From contig WIDE01000002.1 in the NCBI GenBank assembly GCA_015039315.1, positions 755,391 through 819,390 of the forward strand: a stretch of DNA of 64,000 bases. Reading direction: 5' to 3'. Source of the DNA: Clavulina sp. PMI_390 (Eukaryota > Basidiomycota > Agaricomycetes > Cantharellales > Hydnaceae). The translations under genes were made by a program, and so were the position numbers. The notes beneath the pieces were generated by a model. The model was given only the letters and a program-made list of their open reading frames with translations, searched no databases and had not been told where the DNA came from. Below are positions 33,672 to 45,252 of the stretch, piece by piece. Position 1 is the first letter of the stretch. Every line of letters starts with the position of its first letter.

Positions 33672-35675
33672 ATGAAACCTCCAGTACTCCTCGGAGTTCC
33701 TGGACTTATGTTGCTATGCCTTGCACACCTCCCACCTGCTTCCGCAGAACTTTACGATCCTCTATCTATAACATACTCATATGCCCAGCATCTCGCTGGC
33801 GATCTTCGTACTTCCTGGCGAAATATGCGAGGGTGGCCTGTTCGAGGAAAGAGACATATGTTGGCGAAACGTGGTACATCGAGCCCAGGAAAATGCCAAT
33901 TGCGACTGGAGAACCCCTTTAACAGCACTTCGCCCGCCACGAGCACTCGCTCTTCTTCCCAGTCCCATACTTCGTCCTTATCCTCCTCCGGGCAGTCCAA
34001 CACGCGCTCGACTTCAACACCTACTACCACCTCGGCTGGAGCCCCCCTTACAACAAGCACCACCTCACAAGTCCAAGCCACTACAACTACTACGACCTCC
34101 TCGAGCTCGATCCAGAGAACAACAACATCCACATCCACAGCTACGTACCCAACATCCAGTCTCCATCTCAAGCAGACCTACGTGAGTTCTTCCGCAGCAC
34201 ACCAGCTTAATCATTGCTGAACCCTCCCCCTCCCTAGAATGGCTCTTCCTTCTTTGATGGCTGGGAATTCTTCACGGGAGCGGACCCCACGGCTGGCAAT
34301 GTGAATTTCCTTGACTCTGCGACCGCAGTAAGAAGCTCTCCTAAAAAGAAGCGCAGTCGAGATACTGATATCCTTATTTAGTGGAGCTCAGGCCTCGTGT
34401 CCATAAACTCTGCAAACCATGCTATTATGGGAGTTGATACCACGCAAAGTTAGTCTCAGGTCTTTGGCGAGGGTTATGACATATTTGCTCATTAAGCGTA
34501 ATTAGCTGTTTCGGGAAACAGGAACGCCATCCGACTCAACTTTGCCAACACGTTTAACGGAGGTTTACTCACTGGTAGGCTCTCTAAGTCTGCTTCCCTG
34601 TTGTTGAATCGCTCATCCAGATGTGCAGCCGACATATACCATGTCCCGACTGGGTGTGCTGTTTGGCCGTATGTCCGACCCTTCCATTTTTCGACTATTG
34701 GCCATTCTAACGCGATTATGTAATCGTACAGTGCGTGGTGGACAACAGGGCCGGACTGGCCAACTTATGGAGGTTAGTTCCATCATCAGGCAGAAACTCC
34801 GACTCATTTTGACTCAATGAGACACATTTTTTAGAGATCGATATCCTGGAAGGTGTCCATACGTCCAACCAGAATCAGGTGTGTTCTGTTACCTATTGAC
34901 TTGAGTATCTCCTCCTAAATGCTTCGCCATTCGCTCAGGTCTCGCTTCATACGGCGGCTGGTTGTGCCATCTCTTCCACCAGTGGGTTCTCGGGTACTGT
35001 TGTGAATGGTGACAACTGCGGCTCTACTGATGGCTCTAACACGGTGAGTCGTTCTTTTGTTTGTCACTTGGCCTATTGCTCATGATTTGATTGATAGGGA
35101 TGCGGCATCCTCGCCTATGATACGGCCAGTATGGGGACTCCGTTCAATGACGGTCAGGGAGGCGTATACGCGAGTGAGTTGACCTAATCTTGGGTATTAC
35201 TTGGATACTGACGCCACCATTTAGTGCTATGGGACAACAATGGGATCCGAATTTGGCTCTTCCATCGAGGCAGCATACCTGCCGATCTCACTCGAGACGC
35301 ACCACTCCCAGATACGTGGGGCGAACCGATGGCATACATTACGTCCGCCCAATGCAATCCTTGGCAGTATATGCAGAATCATGTCGCTGTTCTTGATACA
35401 ACCCTCTGGTGTGTCTTTCTGGATCAAACATGGCCTTTGGTTTCCTCATCCCCATATTCTCTTTCAATAGTGGTACGTGGGCTGGTTCCGCTGGATCATG
35501 GGATGCGGGGTGTGCAGCGAGCACTGGATATGCGACCTGCACTGAATTCGTTCAAGCACAAGGCTCAGCATTTGATAACGCATGTGAGGCAATCGAAACG
35601 TTTCCACTCCTAACTGATCGCTGACTTCCATCTACGATAGATTGGGAGGTGGCAAGCGTCAAACTGTATCAATAG
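33672..35675 (+). CDS. Secreted GH16 family beta-glucanase-type glycoside hydrolase
   Basis: Extracellular beta-glucan hydrolase or transglycosylase. The start gives a signal peptide (MKPPVLLGVPGLMLLCLAHL, cleavage probably after PASA). Residues about 75-165 are a Ser/Thr-rich linker. The catalytic domain begins NGSSFFDGWEFFTGADPTAG; small exons follow, with CAADIYHVPTGCAVWP, WWTTGPDWPTYG and, at 34835 onward, EIDILEGVHTSNQNQ, which carries the GH16 motif ExDxxE with both catalytic Glu. The C-terminal half shows VSLHTAAGC, GIRIWLFHRGSIP and, after a GTGTGT intron at about 35412, CGTWAGSAGSWDAGC, ending WEVASVKLYQ. Cys-rich, fitting secretion. Around ten introns. The apparent frame change at 35400 is an intron. 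Confidence 0.88.
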
Positions 35676-35851
35676 ATCTCTCATCGAACACACACGGACT
35701 AGGACTGCACATCATGGGGATGGATAACATCCTCAGCTCACTGTATTCTACTAGCATCAGATTTGTCCGGGTATCAATCACTTAGAGCTAACGGTATACA
35801 GTAATACATGCGATCGTTCTGCTTGCTACTCAAGAGCCGTGTCGAGTTATT

Positions 35852-36978
35852 TCAGCTGAGTCGCTTGTTAGCATCCGTGTCCCACAGCTCCGTGCGCACT
35901 TCGCCCTTGTCGGTCGTCACCTCCCGGATGGCGAAATTCCTCGTCCGAAACCCGATGAAGACGCCATACACACGCTCCGTCTTTCCCGCCGGTGACAGGT
36001 GCTCATTAATCACCTTATTCGCTTCGGCGTTCTCTTTCTTGGTTCTTCGCGCGGCGAGCTTTGTGACAAGCGTCGTCCCCGCGGACAGGGCCGCCTTTCG
36101 GGTGCCTTTGAGCGCGGCAACGCCGCCAACCGAGCCGGCCGATATAGCGGTAGAGAGGGCGTTCAGAGATGTTTGAATTTTGCTGGACTTTTCGGGAGGG
36201 AGCCCAGTGTCTTCAGAGATAGCTTCTAGAGCTGTTGCTGTCAAGGTGGTGGCTGATGGAAGAGGTCAGCTTGAATGATCATGTGGAGTTGAACAGAATA
36301 CGCAGGACGACTCACCCGCATACGAGCTAAACGCGATAGCTTCGGCGGTGCTTGCAGCTGTTAAGGTAGCACTACTAGCCAAAAGAGATGCGGCGGTAGT
36401 CTGCAGATCATATGATTACGAGGCAGGGACGTCATCATATCCAATGATAGTGGGTACAAAAACCATCGACAGGGGAATGCAAACCCCGCCAGGAACGAGA
36501 GTGGAATCAGAACTCAGGGGCAGTGGAGTACGAATAAGACCAACTTACACTGCCTGCTGCTGCTGCTGCGGTCAATGCTGCAGGACCAGCCAACGCCACG
36601 AGCGACAACCCGGCGGCGCTGACTACCCCGATCGTCTTGGCACTTTTCGCTGCAGAGTATCTATTGCTATGGGCGAGGACACGTTTCAAGGTGCGACCAT
36701 CCAGAGTAAGGGCCCGCTGAGGCACGTTGTCCACGCGCCATTCCACGGTGAACCAGACTGAACCTGTATGAGTCTTGAAGACGTCACCTGCATGTACAAA
36801 GCACACGACCAGGAATGAACGATCGACAGTGTTTAATCAGCATGGAAAGGATAATCCGCAAAGAGGGAATATAGATATTACCCGGTAGCACTTGGTTTGA
36901 GAAATGCAAAGGCGCGATTTGGGAGAGCGCAATGTTGAGGGGCTGCGAAGTCTCGTTGGTGATTCTGACGTCAGGCAT
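35852..36978 (-). CDS. Uncharacterised protein with Ala-rich, helical C-terminal part
   Basis: Family not recognised. The start at 36976-36978 gives MPDVRITNETSQPLNIALSQ, then after an intron GDVFKTHTGSVWFTVEWRVD, a beta-rich segment that could be a sandwich domain. A hydrophobic Ala/Gly stretch follows (GVVSAAGLSLVALAGPAALT), then small exons and TTLTATALEAISEDTGLPPE. The last exon reads SVGGVAALKGTRKAALSAGT and ends with EVRTELWDTDANKRLS. Possibly one or two membrane-inserting helices. About four exons; open frames and GT-AG junctions agree. Confidence 0.65.
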
Positions 36979-37295
36979 AGACGAATGTTCAGATGAGGAG
37001 ATTTTATAGAATATAGGGTTCTAGAAAGCGGCAAATAGGCCTTTAGGCACTGAGCAAGAGTGCAATCGCGAGTGGTTGGTAGTCGGAGCAGCCATCGCAA
37101 GGCAACCTCTGGATCGATCACGTGCTGCTTCTCCTGAACAACAAAGCTGCTCATTCACGACATTTTATTAGCGAACAATTAACCCAGTCGGATACAGCCA
37201 ACTCGCAAAATGCAGCAGCGTCCAAGTTACAGCTTGATATACATCCAAGCACCCAAGGAAACCGCTCCAGCTATGGCATCATCAACAAACACATA
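36979..37295. other. Short intergenic spacer
   Basis: About 317 bases between the start of one minus-strand gene and the stop of the next. Nothing identified. Confidence 0.4.
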
Positions 37296-38751
37296 TCAAA
37301 CACTGAAGACTTGATGAGTGATAGACTCGCTTAGGGCCCAGAGACGTTCTCCGTCCTCCTACAACATATAAATTAGCATTTCAGCTGCGAGGATTTCAGA
37401 AACGCGGCGCATACATACCTGGGATTTAGCGTGGTCAGCACGATCAGCGATATCAGCATCCTCCAAGTAAGCCCCGGAATATGGGACTACACTGGGATCG
37501 AATGCAGCAACAATGTACCTGTCGATGAAAAAACTCTGGTCAGATAACCCATTCACCAATTTCCATAGCGAATCTACCCACGTTGCAGCACCCTGTTGTG
37601 AAGTCTTGTGAGGGACAATGATCTCTCCTTTCTCGTTCATTGCACCAAGGCCAACGAAATCCGCAACGTTCAAGTGTGGAGCCAGATTTGTCGTGAAAAT
37701 ATCTTAAAGAAGAGGGTCGCGACTTAACCTACGACGAGACAGAGATTGGGACAAGATACTCACTCCCAGGATGCAATGAGTACGCAACGACATTCAAGCC
37801 TTTCTCCTTCGATCGCCTGGCCAACTCATTTGCAGTCAATATGTTCGCTGTCTTGCTCTGCGCATAAGCTCCCCATCGATCGTACACTTTGCCATCCTGG
37901 AATTCCAGATCATCAAAGCGGATAGGGCTCATCCTGTAGCCTGCACTAGAAACATTCACGATACGAGCAGGGAATGAAGGAGTACCGGAGCGTGCGAGAA
38001 GAGGGAACAGGAGCATGGTGAACAGGAATGGGCCGAAGTGGTTGATTGCCATGTGGGACTCAAGGCCATCCACTGTTTTGGAGTAAGGAACTGCCATAAC
38101 GGCCGCGCTATTGATTAAGACCTTGCAAGGACAAAAGTTAGGCCATCCGCCTTGACGGGTAGAGAATTTCCTAATCCAGCACATACGTGAATCGGTTCGT
38201 TGAGAGCAAGGGCTTCCACAGCTCCCTTACGAGCCCCATCCAGGCTACTGAGATCGAATACGAGTGGATGTACATTGGCCGAAGGGGTGCTCTCCTTGAT
38301 CCATTTGATCGTCTCATCAATTCTAAGGCATGATCAAGTCAGTAGACCGAATGACGATGGATACATCTTGAACATACTTTGATGGGGTCCGCCCACCAAG
38401 AATGATAAGATTGGCATACTTGGCTATCGACCCAACAACCTCGGCCCCAAGGCTACCAAGAGTGGCCCCTACGGGTGGAGATAATTTCAAAGAGGATCAG
38501 ATCAAATAAGGATTGATAATAAGGTTTGCTTACCGTTTACTAAGACTAAGTGCCGCAAGAAGTAAACGTGATGAGTGAGCAGGTATTGCCCAGCAGTGTG
38601 GCCATACCATTCTTCCCAAGGATTTCCGTGGCCAGGGCCTCAGTAACCTGTTGCAACGTACTGTTACGACTGTTGGCAGGAAGCACAGCTGGTCAGAGTG
38701 GCTTGCCTCATCAGCAGTCGAGTGAACGTTGAATTTAGTGACCCTCGACAT
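37296..38751 (-). CDS. Short-chain dehydrogenase/reductase, tandem copy 1
   Basis: NAD(P)-dependent oxidoreductase of the SDR superfamily, retinol-dehydrogenase/TIC32-like in general shape. The start gives MSRVTKFNVHSTADE. The nucleotide-binding turn is VLVNGATLGSLGAE (NGxxxGxxG, where most SDRs have TGxxxGxG), followed by YANLIILGGRTPSK. The catalytic part shows INSAAVMAVPYS (in place of NNAG), NVSSAGYRMSPIRF with Ser, and the Y-x3-K motif in AYAQSKTANI. The C-terminal part has VAYSLHPG, YIVAAFDPSVVPYSGAYLED and the end LSESITHQVFSV. About six introns. First of three tandem copies in the same orientation. Substrate unknown. Confidence 0.86.
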
Positions 38752-38813
38752 GTCTCAAAGTTGAGAATAAGAGTATGATTCAAGTGTGCCCTCGGAGCTG
38801 AGGTCGAGAAGCG

Positions 38814-38823
38814 TTTTTATAGG
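38814..38823 (-). promoter_or_regulatory. TATA box of SDR copy 1
   Basis: On the minus strand the sequence reads CCTATAAAAA, about 65 bases upstream of the start codon. An equivalent TATA box stands upstream of copy 2. Confidence 0.6.
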
Positions 38824-38886
38824 ATCGTGTAAGGTGGAGGTGGAGGCCCACTTGTACGAAGTTATAATTTGAAGGAATTCGGGTCG

Positions 38887-38904
38887 TCTCATGTGATGTC
38901 AAGT
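38887..38904 (-). promoter_or_regulatory. Conserved 18-bp promoter element, SDR copy 1
   Basis: tctcatgtgatgtcaagt on the + strand, about 140 bases upstream of the start. The same 18 bases occur upstream of copy 2 at 41157-41174. It contains CATGTGATG, which may be a regulator binding site. Confidence 0.55.
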
Positions 38905-38987
38905 AAATTACGACCCGTACGATTAACTCGCACGGTTAATGCTCAAATATAGTTAGCGTGCGAGCTCAGGGCTCTTGAATCCTACAT

Positions 38988-39302
38988 TTGACTATTCAGG
39001 TTGTCGCTGAACAAATGTTCATGACAGGTTTGCTGTACAAATGCGATCCAGCTTCCTACCTAACGCCAGAGTCGATTAATCAGGAAACAGTTTATAGGCT
39101 TCTTTACTTGGGACCAGTCGTGGGTCTGCTGATTATTGGTGTCATCAGAACGTTCAACATGAAGCGCAAAATGCGGCCGCAACGTAAGGAAGCGAAGAGC
39201 AACGGACAATACACCTCATCGGAAGCCGACCGCACATTGAATGCGCGAGCTGTGGAGAGCCCAGTGTTGAGACGGCTGCAGTGCGGAGAAACTCAAATAT
39301 AG
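38988..39302 (+). pseudogene. Possible membrane-protein remnant
   Basis: A plus-strand frame between two SDR genes reads YRLLYLGPVVGLLIIGVIRT followed by a basic tail KRKMRPQRKEAK. It looks like one membrane helix and a cytoplasmic tail from the end of a larger protein, but there is no recognisable family, start or intron structure. Could be chance. Confidence 0.25.
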
Positions 39303-39533
39303 GCGTTGAGCGATAGCTTAACCATTGGATGCTACCGCAAGTGAGAATGGAATGGCACTGTCATATCGGTGGCATGCTAGCTCCTACCACTGCGACTTGC
39401 TCAACTGCTTCGAGACACTCCCGATCTATCAATCGCTGGCTCGAACCACATTCAATCAAACAGAAAATATGTAGAGATATTTATTACAAAATTGATTAGA
39501 CTTCAGAGGCGGCAAATTATCAACAGATACACC

Positions 39534-41003
39534 TCATACACTGAAGGTTTGGTGGGTGGTAGCCTCGCTCAGAGCCCAAAGACGTTCTCCATCTTCCTGC
39601 GGTACGAGAAGTGATATATTAGATAGATATACTTATACGACACAGTTACACTCTGCTGCGTATGCACCTGTGATTTAGCATGTTCGTCACAGTCCGCGAT
39701 GTCGGCATCTTCCAAGTAAGCTCCAGAGTACGGGATTATACTAGGGTCGAATGCAGCAACAATATACCTGACAATGAAAAGATATCGTCAGCTGTTTCAT
39801 TCCCAACCGTCCAGACAGCTCAACATACGTTGCAGCACCCTCCTGTAGACTCTTGTGAGGGATAAGGGGCTCACCCTTCTCGCTCATTGTCCCATTGCTG
39901 ACAAAATCTGCGACCTTCAGGTGTGGAGCCAGGTTTGTCCAGAAAATATCTTGGAAAAGAGGGTCGCTGGTTTAGCCACAAGAAGACAACGAACAGCGCA
40001 GCGACTCACTTCCAGGATGCAAAGAGTAGGTAACGATATTCAGGCCATTCTCCTTCGATCGCCGAGCCAACTCATTTGCAATCAGAATATTGGCAGTTTT
40101 ACTCTGCCCATAAGCCTTCCATCGGTCGTAACCTTTGCCATCCTGGAATGTAAGATCGTCGAAACGGATGGGGCTTAACTTGTAGGCCTCGCTTGAGACG
40201 TTGATGATACGAGCAGGGGATGAAGAAGTGCCGGAGCGAGCGAGAAGAGGGAGCAATAGCGCGGTGAACAAGAATGGGCCGAAATGGTTGATAGCCATAT
40301 GGGATTCGTGACCATCAACTGTTGTGGAATATGGAACCGCCATAACAGCTGCACTATTGATCAACACCTTCCAGGACAAAACGTGAGTTATCGAGCTTCG
40401 TAGTGGTATGAATGCCTAGATCTGACGCTCACATGAATCGGTTCGTTCAAAGCAAGAGCTTCCGCACCTCCCTTGCGAGCTCCATCAAGACTGCTGAGAT
40501 CAAAGACGAGTGGAAGGACATTAGCTGAAGGTGTCTTCTCCTTAACCCACTTGATTGTTTCATCGAGCCTGAAGGCCATGTGTCAGCAGAGCGAATTGTG
40601 ACGAGCGGGTATTGGCTATACTTTGATGGGGTGCGACCACCGATTATGACGAGATTGGCATATTTCGCTATAGAGCCGGCAGCTTCGGCACCAAGACTGC
40701 CCAAAGTGGCTCCTTTGGAGTGCGAGGAACAGAGACAATCAGAAAAACGGAGGCGAATTGCAAATATCACGTACCATTTATCAGAACTAAGGATAGAAAC
40801 AAGCAAATCTGAGTAGTGAAAAGTTACTCTTTGGGAGCTCAGGCCTACCATTCTTTCCGACAACCTCTGCGGCCAAAGCTTTGGCGACCTGTCCGTAAAG
40901 TTTGTATCACGATGTCTGATAAATGAAAAAGGAACACAGACTAATCATTGTCACTCACCTCATCGGCAGTTGAGTGGAGGTTGAAATTTGTGATTCCAGG
41001 CAT
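39534..41003 (-). CDS. Short-chain dehydrogenase/reductase, tandem copy 2
   Basis: Close paralogue of copy 1 with the same exon plan. The start gives MPGITNFNLHSTADE. The cofactor turn is LINGATLGSLGAEAAGSIAK, followed by YANLVIIGGRTPSK. INSAAVMAVPYSTTVDG, IINVSSEAYKLSPIRF and AYGQSKTANI carry the catalytic Ser, Tyr and Lys. The end reads EDGERLWALSEATTHQTFSV. Differences from copy 1 are scattered substitutions, suggesting both are under selection rather than decaying. The promoter shares a TATA box and an 18-bp element with copy 1. Confidence 0.86.
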
Positions 41004-41073
41004 AATATCGTAGGGTCTAATCAAGATCAAGTGGGTGGTTCAAGGTTGCCCGGAAACTGGTGTCAGGATGGGG

Positions 41074-41081
41074 TTTTATAG
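41074..41081 (-). promoter_or_regulatory. TATA box of SDR copy 2
   Basis: The minus strand reads CTATAAAA about 75 bases upstream of the start codon, in a segment that aligns with the copy 1 promoter. Confidence 0.6.
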
Positions 41082-41156
41082 ACCTTCAAAGCTGGCGGTG
41101 GAGGGCCATTCGCACAAGGTACTGATATACCAGCACTTCGGGGTATCTGCCCAAGT

Positions 41157-41174
41157 TCTCATGTGATGTCAAGT
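41157..41174 (-). promoter_or_regulatory. Conserved 18-bp promoter element, SDR copy 2
   Basis: Identical to 38887-38904, about 155 bases upstream of the start. Retained while the surrounding sequence has diverged. Confidence 0.55.
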
Positions 41175-41284
41175 GAATTGGTTACCCAACACAAGGGTAT
41201 ATAGCGCACACATTCAATACCGATAGATTGGGAGGATAACCCTAGAAACGGAACCCAATTGAACCAATTTCTAAATTTGACTCT

Positions 41285-42754
41285 CTAGATGTCGAAAGCC
41301 ATTCTAGTAATAGACTCGCTGAGAGCCCAGAGATCTTGCCCATCTTTCTATAGGATAGCAGAGCCACGTAAATGCTCGAGTCGGAACGAAATATCCCGAT
41401 TTCCTTACCAGGGACTTGGCGTGAGGATGTTGACTATCTGTGATATCTCCGTCTTCCAGATACGCTCCAGTGTAAGGAATGACATCGGGATCAAACGCGG
41501 CGACGATATAGCTGGAGGGACGAATCAGGATAATGGCTGCCAGTGTCAAGGAAAAGGTGCTTACGTCGCGGCGCCTTGTTGGGGCGTTTTGGTAGGTGCA
41601 ATCACCTCGCCCTTCTCATTGGTTGCCCCAATATACATGAAATCGGCATTTGTCAGATGAAGGAACAAGTTGGTTCCCAGGATGCCTTTTGACACGATAA
41701 GCTTGGTAGATAGTCGACCATTGAGAGATTTGGGGCAATTCACCTCCAGGATGTAATGAATACGCGACGACATCCAGTCCCTTTTCGTGGGACCGCCTGG
41801 CCAGCTCATTGGAGAATAGAATATTAGCGGTTTTACTTTGTCCGTAAGCATCCCAGGGGTTATAATCTTGTCCATCATGGAAGTTCAGATCCCCGAAGCG
41901 GATAGGGCAGCGCCTGTGTCCTAGAGCGGAAACATTTACGATTCGAGAGGGAAACGAAGAATCACCCGAACGAGCAATAAGTGGGAACAAGAGTCCTGTG
42001 AATAGAAATGGGGCGAAATGATTGATGGCCATATGGGATTCGAGCCCATCGACAGTTGTGGAGTATGGGACCGCCATCACGGCAGCACTGTTGATCAATA
42101 CCTGCTCGGCAGTGTACGAACGCATGTGAACCCATTGGCTAGGGAAAATTCCAGACGAACGCTCACATGAATCGGCTCACCGTAAGCAAGCAATTCTGCT
42201 GCTGCTTTACGAGCGCCTTCGAGATTGCTAAGGTCGAACATCAGGGTACGCAAGTTTGCGGATGGAGTCCGCTCTTTGATCCACTTGATCGTGTCCTCTA
42301 GCCTGTAGAGCAGATTAGGAGGGCAGGTAAAGACTTCAGCTATTCCGAAGATCGAACGTACTTGGACAAATTGCGACCACCGAGGACAACTAGATTGGCA
42401 TACATTGCAATGGAACGAGCAGCCTCTGCACCAAGACTACCCATAGTGGCGCCTGCACTACAGTAGTGAATAAATTGCACAGAATCCGCCCAAATCTCCC
42501 CTTACCACTGATGATAACTAGAAGATTGTGGGGTAGCGGGGTGATACGTCATGATCTCAAAGTGGCAAGCCGAGCGCTACCAACTTACCATTCTTTCCAG
42601 TGATTTGTGATGCTAAGGCTTCGGCAACCTAGGCACGGAATAGAATAACGGCGTTAAGGAGCTCACCAGTCAGAGTTGGTACGGTTGGGAAGATTGATCA
42701 CAGCTCACCTCATCAGATGTTGACTGTGCGTTGAAGGATGTGATTCCTGGCATA
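41285..42754 (-). CDS. Short-chain dehydrogenase/reductase, tandem copy 3
   Basis: The most diverged of the three paralogues. The start gives MPGITSFNAQSTSDE. The cofactor turn reads SGATMGSLGAEAARSIA, and the following segment is YANLVVLGGRNLSK. INSAAVMAVPYSTTVDG, IVNVSALGHRRCPIRF and AYGQSKTANI are present; the catalytic Ser position reads SAL where copies 1 and 2 have SSA or SSE. The end reads KDGQDLWALSESITRMAFDI. Its promoter lacks the 18-bp element and TATA box of the other two, so it may be regulated differently. Confidence 0.84.
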
Positions 42755-43120
42755 TCGAGGATGACGTAGAAACCTCGTAGAAGATGAAGGAGGGGTTATT
42801 TGGTATGAGGAATGAGGAATGAGATCGACGCCTCATACTTAAGTTCAAGGCGTGTGTGGAGGACTATGTGGAGGATGTGGAGGCCTCACGATAAGTCGAG
42901 TTGATTGGACAGTAATCGGGCGAAAGAGGTCCGACCTCGCGATAACAGCTTTGACCCTTGAATCACACATTTATAGGCTCTTAACATCGAAGGCCATTGT
43001 TTGATCGATACGGGGTATATTTCACGTTATTTTGTTCAAGTCCACACATTCTACTAGCCTTTAGCAGGAGACTTTAGCCCATCAGTTATCGTAGAAGCGG
43101 GTATGCAACTCACAGGTCTA
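42755..43120. other. Promoter side of SDR copy 3 and 3' side of the acyltransferase
   Basis: About 365 bases with no gene. A GTGGAGG-rich stretch (42850-42885) is repeated several times. Nothing else seen. Confidence 0.4.
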
Positions 43121-44736
43121 TTACACAAAAGGAGCAAAGGTGCTGTTGCCATCGAGAGTCTCCCAGACATCGCTTCTCAACGACAAATTGACATCAATAC
43201 CTCTGGCATGTTCATCCGACCCGGACAGCGGTGGTGGGGATATGAAATACGCCAAACCATCACAGGCTAGCCACACAGGGTGGAAAGGAGGCCACACCAA
43301 TGCTGGTTTCACGATATCGTCATCGTTTGAGTTGAGACTAAGCTCTAGGCCGTCGTACATCCCAAACTTGTTCCACTGACTAACCTGGAAGCCTCCAGCT
43401 CCGGTCCGAAATGGAATGCGTACTCGCCCGAGGTCGGGCTGAACTGCGAGCCACTGATTTGTTTCTTGCACTACATTCGGCAGGGAAGTGCAGGATGGGA
43501 TTGGGTCTGGCAGAGCATGGACTGCAGTGGCAAAATCACCGAGCGTGGCTTCCGACAGAAGTTCAGCGGATGGAGAAAAGGATGGGACCAGGAGAGCATT
43601 GCCAAAGTAGCTTGACGGAAGACTGAGGGCACGGCGGATGTTCACTGAAGTCAGAATGTCCGTAATAAGACCTGTTGTGCTTCCGCCGTTGATCTGCACT
43701 CGAGATTGGAAAACAGCTTGAGCGATGAATGCTACCAACGCGTCAAATGTCGAAATCCACATGTGATCAGTGGAGTGGGTCCGCGAGCTCATCGCTCGGG
43801 ACTTGATTTCGCTCAGTTGATTCGAAGTAAAGTGCAGCACGCGCCCAACTATGACAGGTCCCGCGGTCTCTGACTTGTCGGGTACCTCAAACGTTGCCTT
43901 CACTTCAGACGGAGCTGCAGTCTCGAGGGGTGGAGGTTCGAGAGAAAACCACTGGGACCCATATGAACGGGCTTTGACGCGTTCTTCCTCTGTCATGTCA
44001 TCTTCAAGGGCGAGGTAGGGGCGGATTGAGGGTGGTTCCTTGAGGGTGACTTTGGTGGTCACTTCGCCTGATCGGAGCTCTGAAGAGAGTAATCGATATA
44101 TCTCCATCAGGTGTCTTGCGAGCTGGAAAAAGCCTTGCGCATCGCAGATGACATGAGAGATACGTAGTCCGAGCGCCACACTACCACATGCAAAGCGGGT
44201 GTGCTGAACGCAGAACACGGGCTCGGTGCACGCAGCCGCAACCGAGAATGGTTCCACAGAGGTAGGAAGGAGCGAATTGCCACTCCCTGGTAGTTTGGTT
44301 CCATCTAATGAGGCAGAGATAAAACATTAGTATTATCAAACGGATTTTTTCAAGGTCAATGCAGGGAAGTACCGATCCGAGTCGAAGGTGAAACGAATGA
44401 TTCTAGTGGGTCGTCACACGAGGCTTCAAGCAGTTCACTGCCCGCATCAAGACGTTCAATCATCCAGGATCCATTTGGTGCCCTTTTAAGACGGCCAGTA
44501 AGGTGTGGATAGTGATCAAAGAGATGCGAGAGGGCCTTTTTGAGACGGTCAATAGGGATGAATGGATTGGAGGATAGAGGTGCGTGATAGACGAAGATGA
44601 CAGCGATAGGGACAAACGGGGGGCAGCCACTTCCCATGGGGCCCAATCGAAAGGGAAGCTTGATGGATTCGAGGGCATCTTGGTTTGCGCACCAGAGGGT
44701 GTGGCAGGTATGGATGGAGACCTTGGAAGACGCCAT
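43121..44736 (-). CDS. BAHD-type acyltransferase (transferase family)
   Basis: Predicted CoA-dependent acyltransferase of the plant/fungal transferase family (the group that includes trichothecene 3-O-acetyltransferases). Two exons: the first starts MASSKVSIHTCHTLWC and has RLKKALSHLFDHYPHLTGRL, the classical N-terminal region; the second joins as DGTKLPGSGNSLLP. The catalytic HxxxD motif is in RISHVICDAQG. The usual DFGWG structural motif near the C-terminus is replaced by NKFGMYDG. Length about 515 residues, slightly long. Product unknown; adjacent to three SDR genes, so a small tailoring-enzyme group is possible, though no core synthase is present in the window. Confidence 0.82.
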
Positions 44737-45252
44737 CGCTGTGGCGATGCTCCGAATTTGACTACGGAGGCTAGTCTCTATGACCAGGCACAGTACAGTT
44801 GTCTCAGGTCATGGTGCCAACTTCTTATGAGGAAGCCCAAAGCAGTCTCTTGAGTCATTATCACTGGTGTTTGGCGGCCCCGAGGATTCGGGTCCGGACG
44901 GTCCGGTACCATTCTGCTCCCTGAACCAAATGGGCAGCTTGCCATCTCCCATCAGAAACTCATGTGAATCCATACCTCTCGGCGCTTGCGATGCTATTTC
45001 TTTTCCACGAGGCTCTCGCGGCGAGTAGCACTTTAGTGGTGATTTGCATGTAGCATAACTCATTGCAGGTCTGACTTGAAGTGCTCAAACTGGGAGTATC
45101 GATGCTTCCGGTCTGTCATAACTCGCTGGTGCTATCATGATGTGCATATCCAATATTAAGCTTTCTACTTGATTAATCAACCTCCGCTCTCCAATATGAG
45201 CTCAGGTCTGTCAAAATACAGGCAAACTTCCGCTTCAGGTTAGCGACCCACA
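44737..45252. other. Intergenic, nothing identified
   Basis: About 515 bases upstream of the acyltransferase and downstream of the first F-box gene. A minus-strand frame at 44809-45063 has no family resemblance and low-quality composition. Confidence 0.4.

Noticed and set aside
35390..35475. Apparent frameshift in the GH16 gene
   Set aside because: A GTGTGT...CAATAG intron removes the break and restores CGTWAGSAGSW in frame.
44809..45063. 84-codon minus-strand ORF
   Set aside because: No start context, family resemblance or splice partner; likely chance.
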